From contig NZ_JARUMJ010000001.1 of the NCBI RefSeq assembly GCF_036898465.1, forward strand, positions 1,922,001 to 1,986,000: 64,000 nt of DNA, given 5' to 3'. This stretch comes from Streptomyces sp. B21-105 (lineage in GTDB: Bacteria > Actinomycetota > Actinomycetes > Streptomycetales > Streptomycetaceae). Below, one piece after another: positions 25,815-35,085 of this stretch (position 1 is its first letter; each line of letters begins with the position of its first letter). Position numbers and translations under genes: made by a program. The notes under the pieces are model-generated. The model was not told the DNA's origin. It did not search any database and saw nothing but the letters and a program-made list of their open reading frames with translations.

Positions 25815-26666
25815 TCAGGGGGACGGCGGCCGGGCGCTCAGCGCGTGCTCGCCGGCCGTGCGCATGGCCTCCACGGGTGCCGGGGCCCGGCCGGTCATCT
25901 GCTCCACCTGGAGCACCGCCTGGTGCACGAGCAGGTCGAGGCCGCTGACGACGGCGCCGCCGAACATGGACCAGCGGGCGGCAAGCTCGGTCGGCCAGGG
26001 GTCGTAGAGCACGTCGAACAGGGTGGCCGGGCGTTCGGGCACCGAGGCCGCCAGGGCGTCGGTGGCCCCGGCCGGGGTGGTCGCGACGACCAGCGGGAAG
26101 CGCAGGGCGTCGGCGGCGTCCGTCCAGTCGGCGATCCGGACGTCGACGTCGAGCCGTGCGCCCCACTGCCGCATCTCGGCGGCACGGGCCTCGCTGCGGA
26201 CGTAGGCGACGATCTCGCCGGTGCAGACCCTGGACAGGGCGGCCAGCGCGGAGGACGCGGTGGCGCCCGCCCCGAGGATCGCGGCCGAGTCGGCCTGCTC
26301 TACCCCGCGCTCGCGCAGCGCGGCGACCATGCCGGGGATGTCGGTGTTGTCGCCGACCCGGCGGCCGTCCTCGGTGAGGACGAGCGTGTTGACCGCCTCG
26401 ACGGAGGCCGCCGTCTCGGTGATCTCGTCGAGCAGCGGGATGACCGCGCGTTTCAGCGGCATGGTCAGCGAGAGTCCGGCCCATTCGCCGCCGAGTGCGT
26501 CGACGAAGGCGGGCAGGGCCTCCTCGTCGACCTCGAAGCGGTCGTACGTCCAGCCGGTCAGCTCCAGGGCCTCGTACGCGGCGCGGTGCAGCGCCGGGGA
26601 GAGGGAGTGGGCGATGGGGCTGCCGAGTACCGCGGCCCGGCGGGCGTCAGTTGCCCTTTCTCGCAT
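25815..26666 (-). CDS. aroE: Shikimate dehydrogenase
   Basis: The enzyme reduces 3-dehydroshikimate with NADPH. The 283-residue product has the substrate site GSPIAHSLSPALHRAAYEAL, the catalytic Lys in LTMPLKRAV, the Asn-Asp pair GDNTDIPGM and the nucleotide loop LGAGATASSA. The ATG at 26664-26666 lies 20 bases inside the end of mltG, with AAGGA eight bases upstream. This overlap suggests co-transcription with mltG. A 274-base gap with an inverted repeat separates it from aroC. Confidence 0.95.
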   Translation of the reverse strand: MRERATDARRAAVLGSPIAHSLSPALHRAAYEALELTGWTYDRFEVDEEALPAFVDALGGEWAGLSLTMPLKRAVIPLLDEITETAASVEAVNTLVLTEDGRRVGDNTDIPGMVAALRERGVEQADSAAILGAGATASSALAALSRVCTGEIVAYVRSEARAAEMRQWGARLDVDVRIADWTDAADALRFPLVVATTPAGATDALAASVPERPATLFDVLYDPWPTELAARWSMFGGAVVSGLDLLVHQAVLQVEQMTGRAPAPVEAMRTAGEHALSARPPSP

Positions 26667-28458
26667 TGAACTTGTCCTTGAGTTTCTGGAATTCTTGGTG
26701 CGTCTTGGCGAATTCGGTCTTGCTCACGCCGTCGGTCGCCACGAAGTAGTACCAGCCGTCGGCGGTCGGATTCAGCGTCGCCTTGATCGCGACCTCGCCG
26801 GGATTCCCGATCGGGCCGGGCGGCAGACCCTTGTTGGTGTACGTGTTGTACGGATCCTTGTTCTTGGTGATCTCCGACTCGCTGATATCGATCTTGCTCT
26901 CGCTCTTCAGATAGTTGAAGGTCGAGTCGAACTGCAGGAAACCGTAGGTCTGGGGATTCGCAAGGTCGAGACGGTTATAGACGACCTCCGCCATCTTGCG
27001 GTAGTCGTCGACGGTTTTACCCTCGGCCTGGACGAGGCTCGCGACCGTGATGACCTGGAGCGGATTGTCCAGCTTGAGCGCCTCGGCCTTCGCCTCCAGG
27101 CCGTACGTCTTGTACGCCTCGTCGGCGCGGGCGACCATCGACTTCAACACCACCTGCGGCTTCATGCCTTCGGCGGCGGGATAGGTGCCCGGGAAGAGGA
27201 AGCCCTCCAGCGGATCCTTGATGTCGCTGTCCGAGTTCGCCCAAGCGGGCAGTCCGAGGGTCTTGTACTCCTTCTCGGCGACCTTCCTGGTACTCCCGGA
27301 GGAAAGGCCGAGTTTCTTGTCGATGACTTTGTAGACTTCGATATTTCGCTGCCCGGGTTTGACCAGCACGTTGGCCTGGCTGTCCCCGTCGAGCATCATC
27401 GCGACGGCGCTCTTCGCCGACATCTCCTTCTTCAGGATGTACACGCCGGCCTGGATTTTCGCACCGTCGGGATTGTTGGTCACCGCCGAGACGAAGGCAT
27501 CGACGCTCTTGACCACGCCGGCGTCCTTCAGCAGACGGCCGATGGCCGCACCGCCGGAGCCCTTGGGCACCTCGATGCTCACGCTCTGACCCGTGCCCGC
27601 CCCCGCGAAGTCCGGGGCCGCGCTGTAACGATTCTGGTAGAAGTGGTAACCGAGGTAGGTCACGCCGGCGAGACCACCGGTGAACACCAGGGCGACGACC
27701 AGACAGGCGACGCCGTTACGGCTCTTCTTGCCCTTGGCCCCTTTGGCCCCCTTGCCGCCCTTGGCGCCCTTCCCTCCGCGTCCCCGTCGGTCGCCGCGCC
27801 CCTCCGGCTCGTCACCGTCCGGTCCGTCGTCCCCGTCGTCGGAGCCCGCGCCGCCCGCGAAGAACGCGTGCTCGCCCTGGTCGGGACCGGGATCCCAGTC
27901 GGTGTTCTCGGGCTCCGGTTCCGGCGCCGACTCCTGCCGCGGCTGTGACTGCGACTGCGACGCGGTCTGCCGCCGGGCGGGCGGCTCCGGCGGCGGGTAC
28001 GCGTCGGGGGTGCCGTAGAAGTCGGGCTGCTGGGCGCCGTAGGCCGCGGCCTGCTGGCCGTAGGGATCGCCGGGGTCGGCCGCGTACGGGACGTGGGCGT
28101 GGGTTCCCGTGCCGTCCCAGCCGCCCTCCTGGTACCCCTCGTGGTAGGGCTGCTGGTTCTGCTGGACGTACTGCTGCTGCTCCTGGCCCGGGTACTGCTG
28201 CTGCTCCTGGCCCGGGTACTGCTGCTGGTGGTAGCCCTGGTACTGCGGGTCGTACTGCTGCGCCTGTCCCTGGTCCCAGTCGCCGTACCCCTGCTGCTGC
28301 GCCTGCTGATCCTGCGGGTAGTGGGGGTGCTGCTGCTGGCCGCCGTAGGCAGGCTGATGGCCCGGGTGGGACTGCTGCCCTTCCCATCCGCCGTCCCCGT
28401 ACAACGGGTCCTCCGGATGCCACGGTTCGGAGCCGGGGCCCCGGCCATACTCAGTCAT
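26647..28458 (-). CDS. mltG: MltG/YceG-type endolytic murein transglycosylase with long low-complexity cytoplasmic tail
   Basis: MltG cuts nascent peptidoglycan glycan strands near the membrane. The 603-residue protein is much longer than the E. coli form. Residues 1-165 are rich in Gln, Gly, Tyr and Pro, with YPGQEQQQ twice in tandem at 81-96. Residues 205-245 go from acidic (SDDGDDGPDGDEPEG) to a Lys/Gly/Ala repeat (GKGAKGGKGAKGAKGKK). One transmembrane helix is at about 249-272. The YceG domain follows, with ASLVQAEGKTVDDYRKMAEV holding the catalytic region and NRLDLANPQTYGFLQFDSTF. Only one of the usual two Glu residues is kept in that motif. I chose ATG 28456-28458, with AGGGGAT upstream. 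It overlaps aroE. Confidence 0.93.
   Translation of the reverse strand: MTEYGRGPGSEPWHPEDPLYGDGGWEGQQSHPGHQPAYGGQQQHPHYPQDQQAQQQGYGDWDQGQAQQYDPQYQGYHQQQYPGQEQQQYPGQEQQQYVQQNQQPYHEGYQEGGWDGTGTHAHVPYAADPGDPYGQQAAAYGAQQPDFYGTPDAYPPPEPPARRQTASQSQSQPRQESAPEPEPENTDWDPGPDQGEHAFFAGGAGSDDGDDGPDGDEPEGRGDRRGRGGKGAKGGKGAKGAKGKKSRNGVACLVVALVFTGGLAGVTYLGYHFYQNRYSAAPDFAGAGTGQSVSIEVPKGSGGAAIGRLLKDAGVVKSVDAFVSAVTNNPDGAKIQAGVYILKKEMSAKSAVAMMLDGDSQANVLVKPGQRNIEVYKVIDKKLGLSSGSTRKVAEKEYKTLGLPAWANSDSDIKDPLEGFLFPGTYPAAEGMKPQVVLKSMVARADEAYKTYGLEAKAEALKLDNPLQVITVASLVQAEGKTVDDYRKMAEVVYNRLDLANPQTYGFLQFDSTFNYLKSESKIDISESEITKNKDPYNTYTNKGLPPGPIGNPGEVAIKATLNPTADGWYYFVATDGVSKTEFAKTHQEFQKLKDKFNARKGN
28169..28227. repeat. 24-bp tandem repeat inside mltG
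   Basis: Two identical 24-bp units (28169-28192 and 28193-28216) and an 11-bp partial third encode YPGQEQQQ repeats. It is a candidate for copy-number variation between strains. Confidence 0.8.
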
Positions 28459-28581
28459 CGATCCCCTAGAGCCGCGAGGCGGTGGCCACGAAGCCTTCGC
28501 GGGTCCGTCACCGTTTCGCCTCTCTCTGTGCGGCGAGTGTTCGAACAGCACCGCATCGCGCGGAACGTTACCGTACCGCGA

Positions 28582-29058
28582 TCAGATGACCACTTCGACG
28601 CCCTCGCCCGGAGCTTTGCCTGACACCCGTTCGGATTCCAGCGCCTGCTGAAGGATGATCACAGCAGCTGCCTGGTCGATGACCGATCTGCCCTTCTTCG
28701 ACTTCACCCCCGAAGCGCGCAGTCCCTGACTGGCCGTCACGGTCGTCATCCGCTCGTCCACCAGACGTACGGATACGGGCGCGATTTTGTTCGCCAGTTC
28801 CTGTGCGAATCCGCGCACCTTCACCGCGGCCGGCCCCTCGCCCCCCTTGAGGGAGCGAGGAAGACCCACGACGACCTCGATCGGCTCGTACTCCTCGACC
28901 AGTTGTCCGAGCCTGCGGTAGGCCGCGGGCAGGTCCCGGCCGGGGACCGTCTCCACCGGAGTGGCGAGGATCCCGTCGGGGTCGCACGAGGCGACCCCGA
29001 TCCGGGCGTCCCCGACGTCGATCGCGAGTCGACGGCCCTTGCGCATGGCACCGCTCAC
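28582..29058 (-). CDS. ruvX: RuvX/YqgF-family putative Holliday-junction resolvase / rRNA processing nuclease
   Basis: The 158-residue product has the RNase H-like fold with acidic residues in [28 protein letters not shown] and [10 protein letters not shown], followed by [13 protein letters not shown]. YqgF proteins are known as 16S rRNA 5'-end nucleases in E. coli and as Holliday-junction resolvases in mycobacteria. The GTG at 29056-29058 overlaps the alaS stop as GTGA. An ATG four codons later is a second possible start. It continues the alaS transcript toward mltG. Confidence 0.93.
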   Translation of the reverse strand: MSGAMRKGRRLAIDVGDARIGVASCDPDGILATPVETVPGRDLPAAYRRLGQLVEEYEPIEVVVGLPRSLKGGEGPAAVKVRGFAQELANKIAPVSVRLVDERMTTVTASQGLRASGVKSKKGRSVIDQAAAVIILQQALESERVSGKAPGEGVEVVI

Positions 29059-31727
29059 TTGGCCGTTTCCGCCACGAGCCGCTCGACGGCGTCGACGGCG
29101 TCGCCGACGGCGGCCGGGTTCTGACCGCCGCCCTGGGCCACGTCCGGCTTGCCGCCACCGCCGCCGCCCAGCGTCTTGGCGGCCGTGCGAACCAGCTCGC
29201 CGGCCTTGAGCCCCCGCTCGCGGGCGGCCTCGTTGGTGGCGATGACCGTCAGCGGCTTGCCGTTGTTGACGGTGAACAGGGCGACCACGGCGGCCCGTCC
29301 GCCCTGGATGCGGCCGCGCACGTCGAGGACCAGCCTGCGCAGGTCGTCCGGCGTGGTGCCGTCCGGGACCTGACCGGTGACCACGGCGATCCCGCGGACG
29401 TCCCTGGCGGACTCCACGAGACCGGCGGCGGCCTGCAGCACCTTCTCGGCGCGGAACTTCTCGATCTCCTTCTCGGCGTCCTTCAGCTTGCCGAGCATGA
29501 CGGAGACCTTCTCCGGGAGCTCCTCCGGACGGCCCTTGATCAGCTCCTGGAGCTGGGCGACGACCGTGTGCTCACGAGCCAGGAAGTTGTAGGCGTCAAC
29601 GCCGACGAGGGCCTCGATACGGCGCACGCCCGAGCCGATCGACGACTCGCCGAGCAGCTTCACCAGACCCAGCTGGGCGGTGTTGTGGACATGCGTGCCG
29701 CCGCACAGCTCCTTGGAGAAGTCACCGATGGTCACGACCCGGACGCGCTCGCCGTACTTCTCGCCGAACTCGGCGATGGCACCCTGCTTCTTGGCCTCGT
29801 CGATGCCCATGACCTCGGCCTGGACGTCCAGATCGCGGGCGAGCACCTCGTTGATCTTCTGCTCGACGTCGGTCATCACGGCCGTCGGAACGGCGGACGG
29901 AGAGCCGAAGTCGAAGCGGAAGCGGCCGGGCTGGTTCTCGGAACCGGCCTGGGCGGCCGTCGGGCCGAGGGCGTCGCGCAGCGCCTGGTGGGTGAGGTGG
30001 GTGGCCGAGTGGGCGCGGGCGATGGCCGTACGGCGGCGGCCGTCGATCGAGGCGTGGGCCTTGGCTCCGACCGTCACCTCGCCGAACTGGACGACGCCCT
30101 TGTGCACGTACACGCCCGGGACCGGCTTCTGGGTGTCGCGGACCTCGACGACGGCGCCGGTGTCGACCTTGATCCGGCCGGTGTCGCCGATCTGGCCGCC
30201 GCCCTCGGCGTAGAACGGGGTGCGGTCGAGGACGATCTCGACCTCGTCGCCCTCGGTGGCGGCCGGAGAGGAGACGCCGTCGACGAGGATGCCGACGATC
30301 GTGGACTCGCCCTCGGTGTCGGAGTAACCGATGAAGTCGGTCTCGCCGGCCTGGTCGGCGATCTCGCGGTAGGCGCCCGTGCCGGCGTGGCCGGTCTTCT
30401 TGGCCTGGGCGTCGGCCTTGGCCTTGTCCCGCTGTTCCTTCATCAGACGGCGGAAGCCGTCCTCGTCCACGGACAGCCCCTGCTCGGCGGCCATCTCCAG
30501 GGTGAGGTCGATCGGGAAGCCCCAGGTGTCGTGGAGCAGGAAGGCCTTGTCGCCGGCGAGGACCTGACCGCCGGCGGCCTTGGCCTCGGTGATGGCCGTG
30601 TCGAGGATGTTGGTGCCGGCCTTGAGCGTCTTGACGAAGGCGTTCTCCTCGGCGAGGGCGACCTTCTCGATGCGCTCGCGGTCGGTGACCAGCTCCGGGT
30701 ACTGCTGCCCCATCATCTCGATGACCGTGTCGATGAGGTCCTTGACGACGAGGCCGGTGGCGCCGAGGAGGCGCATGTTGCGGATGGCGCGGCGCATGAT
30801 GCGGCGCAGCACATAGCCGCGGCCCTCGTTGCCCGGGGTGACGCCGTCACCGATGAGCATCACGGAGGTGCGCATGTGATCGGTGACCACGCGCAGCGAG
30901 ACGTCCGAGTCGTGGGCCTCGCCGTACGCGACGCCGGTCAGCTCGGTGGCCTTCTTGATGACGGCCATGGAGGTGTCGATCTCGTACATGTTCTGCACGC
31001 CCTGCAGAATCATGGCGAGGCGCTCCAGGCCGAGGCCCGTGTCGATGTTCTTGCTGGGCAGCTCGCCGAGGATCTCGAAGTTGTCCTTGCCGATGCCCTC
31101 GCCCCGCTCGTACTGCATGAAGACGAGGTTCCAGATCTCCACGTACCGCTCGTCGTTGACGGCGGGACCGCCCTCGACGCCGAAGTCGGGGCCGCGGTCG
31201 TAGTTGATCTCGGAGCAGGGGCCACAGGGACCGGGGACGCCCATGGACCAGTAGTTGTCCTTCATGCCGAGGCGCTGGATGCGCTCCTTGGGCACGCCGA
31301 CGACCTCGTGCCAGATGCGCTCGGCCTCGTCGTCGTCCTTGTAGACGGTGATCCAGAGCTTCTCCGGCTCCAGGCCGTAACCGCCCTTGTCCTGGGGGCT
31401 GGTGAGCAGCTCCCAGGCGTACTTGATGGCGCCTTCCTTGAAGTAGTCGCCGAAGGAGAAGTTGCCGCACATCTGGAAGAACGTGCCGTGCCGGGTGGTC
31501 TTGCCGACCTCTTCGATGTCGGGCGTGCGCACGCACTTCTGCACGCTGGTGGCGCGCGCCCACGGCGGCTTCACCTCGCCGAGGAAGTACGGCTTGAACG
31601 GGACCATGCCGGCGGGGACCAGGAGCAGAGTCGGGTCGTCCGCGATGAGCGACGCCGAAGGGACGACGGTGTGCCCGCGCTCCTCGTAGAAGCTCAGCCA
31701 GCGGCGGCGGATCTCGGCCGACTCCAT
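29055..31727 (-). CDS. alaS: Alanyl-tRNA synthetase
   Basis: The enzyme charges tRNA-Ala and edits Ser and Gly errors. The 890-residue class II product has the catalytic core from the N-terminus ([19 protein letters not shown], motif 2 [18 protein letters not shown]) and motif 3 around [12 protein letters not shown]. The editing domain metal ligands are in [12 protein letters not shown] and CGGTHVHNT. The C-terminal oligomerisation region is Gly-rich ([18 protein letters not shown]). The ATG at 31725-31727 shares one base with the stop of the upstream DUF6167-like gene (TGATG), with GAGGA as ribosome site. Confidence 0.98.
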   Translation of the reverse strand: MESAEIRRRWLSFYEERGHTVVPSASLIADDPTLLLVPAGMVPFKPYFLGEVKPPWARATSVQKCVRTPDIEEVGKTTRHGTFFQMCGNFSFGDYFKEGAIKYAWELLTSPQDKGGYGLEPEKLWITVYKDDDEAERIWHEVVGVPKERIQRLGMKDNYWSMGVPGPCGPCSEINYDRGPDFGVEGGPAVNDERYVEIWNLVFMQYERGEGIGKDNFEILGELPSKNIDTGLGLERLAMILQGVQNMYEIDTSMAVIKKATELTGVAYGEAHDSDVSLRVVTDHMRTSVMLIGDGVTPGNEGRGYVLRRIMRRAIRNMRLLGATGLVVKDLIDTVIEMMGQQYPELVTDRERIEKVALAEENAFVKTLKAGTNILDTAITEAKAAGGQVLAGDKAFLLHDTWGFPIDLTLEMAAEQGLSVDEDGFRRLMKEQRDKAKADAQAKKTGHAGTGAYREIADQAGETDFIGYSDTEGESTIVGILVDGVSSPAATEGDEVEIVLDRTPFYAEGGGQIGDTGRIKVDTGAVVEVRDTQKPVPGVYVHKGVVQFGEVTVGAKAHASIDGRRRTAIARAHSATHLTHQALRDALGPTAAQAGSENQPGRFRFDFGSPSAVPTAVMTDVEQKINEVLARDLDVQAEVMGIDEAKKQGAIAEFGEKYGERVRVVTIGDFSKELCGGTHVHNTAQLGLVKLLGESSIGSGVRRIEALVGVDAYNFLAREHTVVAQLQELIKGRPEELPEKVSVMLGKLKDAEKEIEKFRAEKVLQAAAGLVESARDVRGIAVVTGQVPDGTTPDDLRRLVLDVRGRIQGGRAAVVALFTVNNGKPLTVIATNEAARERGLKAGELVRTAAKTLGGGGGGKPDVAQGGGQNPAAVGDAVDAVERLVAETAK

Positions 31728-32122
31728 CAGTGGTCCTCATTCCGGTCGTTCGAGTACGTCGTGTTCTCGATGTACTTCGGGTTCTCGATGTACTTCGCGT
31801 TGTCGCGGTGCTGCGGGTCGCGGTGTTGCGGGGCGGAGCGGTTTTCGATGGCGGGCAACCGCCTGGGTGCGGGCAGTGCGGGGTCCTCGTGGATCCCCAG
31901 CGCCTCCCCCAGCTCGGCCTCCCGCCGGGCCATGTTGTCGCGGACGTCGAGCGCGAAACCCACCGCGCGGTCCTTGAGGCGCGCTCCCGTCTCGAGGGCC
32001 TTGTCGGCCGCGGTCACGGCGAGACTCTCGGGAGTCAGCTGCCTCAGCTTGCGGTTGACCTTGGTGGTGGCCCAGACACCGGCGGCGACGCCCGTGCTGA
32101 ACCAGAAGGTACGGCGGAACAT
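31727..32122 (-). CDS. Small DUF6167-like protein with one hydrophobic N-terminal segment
   Basis: The 131-residue protein starts [20 protein letters not shown], a likely membrane segment, then has a helical region [20 protein letters not shown]. The C-terminus contains a repeat ([15 protein letters not shown]) encoded by two near-identical 18-bp units. Its stop overlaps alaS by one base. I recall this family beside alaS in Streptomyces under the name DUF6167; no function is known. A GAGGGA site about twelve bases upstream supports the ATG at 32120-32122 only weakly. Confidence 0.75.
   Translation of the reverse strand: MFRRTFWFSTGVAAGVWATTKVNRKLRQLTPESLAVTAADKALETGARLKDRAVGFALDVRDNMARREAELGEALGIHEDPALPAPRRLPAIENRSAPQHRDPQHRDNAKYIENPKYIENTTYSNDRNEDH
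31763..31798. repeat. 18-bp tandem repeat in the DUF6167-like gene
   Basis: Units 31763-31780 and 31781-31798 differ only at the last base and encode the repeated YIEN/KYIEN segment near the C-terminus. Related shorter repeats continue to about 31830. Confidence 0.75.
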
Positions 32123-32130
32123 CGCTGGTC

Positions 32131-32571
32131 TCAGTCCCTCTTTCCACGGGGCTTGCGCTTCTCCCGCCGGGAGACCGTGCGGCCCACGATGACGGTCCGC
32201 CGGGGCTCCCTCGCGGGCGCGTCGTCCTTGCGGCCGCCGAGGGCCCGGCGGACGCCGTAGCCGAACGCGGCGACCTTCACCAGGGGCCCGCCGAAGGTGG
32301 AGGCGACCGTGGTGGACAGCGCCGACGCGTTCGACGTGACCTCCTGGACATCGCTGGCGATGGCGTCGACCCGGTCGATCTGGGTCTGCGCGGAGCGCAC
32401 GGCGGCGGAGGCGTCGGCCAGCAGGGGTACGGCCTGTTCGGTCACGTCCGCGACCAGCCGGGTGGTCGCCCGGAGCGTCTGGGCCAGCCTCGCCAGCGCG
32501 ACGGCGAGGAAGGAGACCAGGATCGCCCAGAACACGGCCACCAGAATGCCGGCCACCTCTCCACCGGACAC
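32131..32571 (-). CDS. DUF948-family membrane protein
   Basis: The 146-residue product has an N-terminal transmembrane helix (AGILVAVFWAILVSFLAVAL). A long helical, coiled-coil-like region TTRLVADVTEQAVPLLADAS and VRSAQTQIDRVDAIASDVQE follows, typical of DUF948, then a basic C-terminus (RREKRKPRGKRD). The function is unknown. Eight bases separate it from the next gene, so the two are probably co-expressed with alaS. I chose GTG 32569-32571; a second GTG five codons later is possible. Confidence 0.8.
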   Translation of the reverse strand: MSGGEVAGILVAVFWAILVSFLAVALARLAQTLRATTRLVADVTEQAVPLLADASAAVRSAQTQIDRVDAIASDVQEVTSNASALSTTVASTFGGPLVKVAAFGYGVRRALGGRKDDAPAREPRRTVIVGRTVSRREKRKPRGKRD

Positions 32572-32667
32572 TGCGCACCCGCTCTCTCGGCCGACGAACA
32601 CCTATCTCTGGAGGCGAGCCTATCGCGCCGCCATCGGCGTTCCGTACCGGATTAGGGACGCGCGAAA

Positions 32668-32710
32668 GCCCGTCGCCCCGCCCGCCCCGAAGGGCTGGGG
32701 GACGACGGGC
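32668..32710 (-). terminator. rpsD terminator hairpin
   Basis: GCCCGTCG pairs with CGACGGGC, extended by four C-G pairs with a one-base bulge. It starts 48 bases downstream of the rpsD stop. Confidence 0.6.
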
Positions 32711-32757
32711 CGGGGTGCGGAGGTCCTACGACCGCCGCGTGCCGATCCGGGCGGGGA

Positions 32758-33372
32758 TCAGCGGGCGTAGTACTCGACGACGAGCTGCTCGTCGCAGATC
32801 ACCGGGATCTCCTTGCGGTTCGGCTCACGGTCCAGGCGGAACGCCAGGGACTTGAGGTTCACCTGGAGGTAGCGCGGGGTCTCGCCGTCGGGGGCGAAGC
32901 CGCCCTCGCGGGCGATGGAGAAGAGGGTCTTCTCCCGGCTGCGCTCGCGGACCATCACGACGTCGTCGGGACGGACACGGAAGGAGGGCTTGTCGGTCTT
33001 CTGACCGTTGACCTCGATGTGGCCGTGCACGACCATCTGACGGGCCTGGTAGATCGTGCGGGCGATGCCCGAACGCAGGACCAGCGCGTCGAGACGGCGC
33101 TCGAGCTCGATGATCAGGGCCTCACCGGTCTTGCCCTGGACCTTGGAGGCACGCTCGTAGGCGCGGACGAGCTGACGCTCGGACACGTCGTACTGCGCGC
33201 GCAGACGCTGCTTCTCGAGCAGACGGACCTTGTAGTCCGAGTTCTGCTTGCGGCCGCGGCCGTGCTCACCCGGCGGGTAGGGGCGGGCCTCGAAGTACTT
33301 GACGGCCTTCGGGGTCAGCGCGATGCCGAGGGCACGCGACTTCTTCACCTTGGGGCGGGACTGGTTCGCCAC
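32758..33372 (-). CDS. rpsD: 30S ribosomal protein S4
   Basis: S4 is a primary 16S rRNA binding and assembly protein. The 204-residue product has the S4 N-terminal domain and the S4 RNA-binding motif (RRLDALVLRSGIARTIYQAR, then QMVVHGHIEVNGQ). The N-terminal region has no zinc cysteines, so it is the zinc-independent form. It stands alone here, away from the main ribosomal operons, with its own 297-base leader. The GTG at 33370-33372 is preceded by GAGAG. Confidence 0.97.
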   Translation of the reverse strand: MANQSRPKVKKSRALGIALTPKAVKYFEARPYPPGEHGRGRKQNSDYKVRLLEKQRLRAQYDVSERQLVRAYERASKVQGKTGEALIIELERRLDALVLRSGIARTIYQARQMVVHGHIEVNGQKTDKPSFRVRPDDVVMVRERSREKTLFSIAREGGFAPDGETPRYLQVNLKSLAFRLDREPNRKEIPVICDEQLVVEYYAR

Positions 33373-33669
33373 TGTCTCTCGTTTCCTGGTTTCGGCTTGT
33401 CAGGGTTGAGGGAGGTCGCAATCCGCAGCCGGGGAAACCCGCCTGGTCCGGGTGGGACCTGCGGGCAGCCGCTCCCCTGGTCTGGGCACATACGTGCAGC
33501 ACGCGAGTTGCCCACCGACCGTTCCCGGATTCCGGGTGGTGATGGGCTGCCCGCGACACCTTCGACGGTGCGCGACGCTCCTGGAGCCGGTCCGAGGGAC
33601 CGGTGCTCCGGCTGACTCTCCCGTTCTGACTGCACGGGACGCAGCACTCCGAGGGATTCTACAGGGTGC
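33373..33669 (-). other. 297-base leader region upstream of rpsD
   Basis: The region between rarA and rpsD contains no gene. It has several possible stems. The clearest is CCGGTCC-GAG-GGACCGG at 33587-33603. Autoregulation by S4 through the leader is known in other bacteria, but I cannot match a known leader family here. Confidence 0.5.
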
Positions 33670-35025
33670 TCAGGACCCGTTCCGACCGAGGTGCGATCTG
33701 GTCCACTCGACCGCGTCCGCGTAGCGGGCCTCGGCGCCGTGCCGGGTGGGGGTGTAGTACTCCCGGCCGTGGATCGCGTCCGGCGCGTACTGCTGGGCGG
33801 CGATGCCCTCGGGCAGGTCGTGCGGGTACACGTACCCCTGGGCGTGCCCCAGCTTGGCGGCGCCCTTGTAGTGGCCGTCCCGCAGATGCGGCGGGACGGG
33901 CCCGGCCAGCCCCTTGCGGACGTCGTCCAGGGCGGCGCCGATCGCCGTGGTGGCGGCGTTGGACTTGGGTGCCAGGGCGAGGGCGATGGTGACGTGACCG
34001 AGGGTGAGGGCGGCCTCGGGGAAGCCGATCATCGCGACGGCCTGGGCTGCGGCGACCGCGATCGGCAGAGCGTTCGGATCGGCGAGGCCGATGTCCTCGC
34101 TGGCGGAGATCATCAGGCGGCGGGCGATGAAGCGCGGGTCCTCGCCGGCCTCGATCATGCGGGCCAGGTAATGCAGGGCCGCGTCGACGTCCGAGCCGCG
34201 GATGGACTTGATGAGGGCGCTGGCGACGTCGTAGTGCTGGTCGCCGTCCCGGTCGTACTTCACGGCCGCGCGGTCGACCGTCTGCTCCAGTGTCCGGAGG
34301 CTGATCTCGGTCTCGTCCTGGTCGAGGGCGGCGCCTGCGGCGGCCTCCAGGGCCGTCAGCGCGCGCCGGGCGTCTCCGCCGGCGATGCGTAGGAGATGGG
34401 CCTCGGCGTCCGCGGGGAGCGTGACGGTGTCCTTGAGGCCGCGTTCGTCGGTCACGGCGCGGCTGACCAGGTCGCGGAGGTCGTCGTCGGTGAGAGGCTC
34501 GAGGGTCAGCAGGAGGGAGCGGGAGAGCAGCGGCGAGATGACCGAGAAGTAGGGGTTCTCGGTGGTCGCCGCGATCAGCGTCACCCAGCGGTTCTCGACG
34601 GCCGGCAGGAGGGAGTCCTGCTGGGCCTTGCTGAAGCGGTGGATCTCGTCGAGGAAGAGGACGGTCTCCTTGCCGAAGCCGCCGATGGCGCGGCGGGCGC
34701 CGTCGATGACGGCGCGGACCTCCTTGACGCCGGCGGTGATGGCGGAGAGCTCGACGAACCGCTTGTTGGTGGCCTTGGAGACGACGTACGCGAGGGTCGT
34801 CTTCCCGGTGCCGGGCGGTCCCCAGAGGATCACCGAGGAGGGGCCGGCCGGGCCCTTGGCGCCCTCGCCGACCAGGCGGCGCAGGGGCGAGCCCGGCTTC
34901 AGCAGATGCTGCTGGCCCACCACCTCGTCGAGGGTGCGCGGGCGCATCCGGACCGCCAGGGGGCTCCCTGCGGGGTCCTTCTCCTGGCGGTCTTCCGCTG
35001 CGGCGGTGAACAGGTCGGGCTCCAC
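33670..35025 (-). CDS. rarA: RarA/MgsA-type replication-associated AAA+ ATPase
   Basis: RarA acts at stalled replication forks. The 451-residue product has Walker [13 protein letters not shown], Walker [16 protein letters not shown], sensor 1 [10 protein letters not shown], the arginine finger region PLLSRSLLL, and the C-terminal tetramerisation domain with [20 protein letters not shown]. The GTG at 35023-35025 is preceded by a weak site. It lies upstream of rpsD and downstream of the VKOR gene. Confidence 0.94.
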   Translation of the reverse strand: MEPDLFTAAAEDRQEKDPAGSPLAVRMRPRTLDEVVGQQHLLKPGSPLRRLVGEGAKGPAGPSSVILWGPPGTGKTTLAYVVSKATNKRFVELSAITAGVKEVRAVIDGARRAIGGFGKETVLFLDEIHRFSKAQQDSLLPAVENRWVTLIAATTENPYFSVISPLLSRSLLLTLEPLTDDDLRDLVSRAVTDERGLKDTVTLPADAEAHLLRIAGGDARRALTALEAAAGAALDQDETEISLRTLEQTVDRAAVKYDRDGDQHYDVASALIKSIRGSDVDAALHYLARMIEAGEDPRFIARRLMISASEDIGLADPNALPIAVAAAQAVAMIGFPEAALTLGHVTIALALAPKSNAATTAIGAALDDVRKGLAGPVPPHLRDGHYKGAAKLGHAQGYVYPHDLPEGIAAQQYAPDAIHGREYYTPTRHGAEARYADAVEWTRSHLGRNGS

Positions 35026-35085
35026 ACCTGGGAGCCTACGTCAGGGGTACGACAGTCCCCCGCGGCCGCCCGTCCGGGGCCGGGC

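Noticed and set aside
28169..28227. CRISPR-like direct repeats
   Set aside because: The units are adjacent without spacers and encode an in-frame peptide repeat in mltG.
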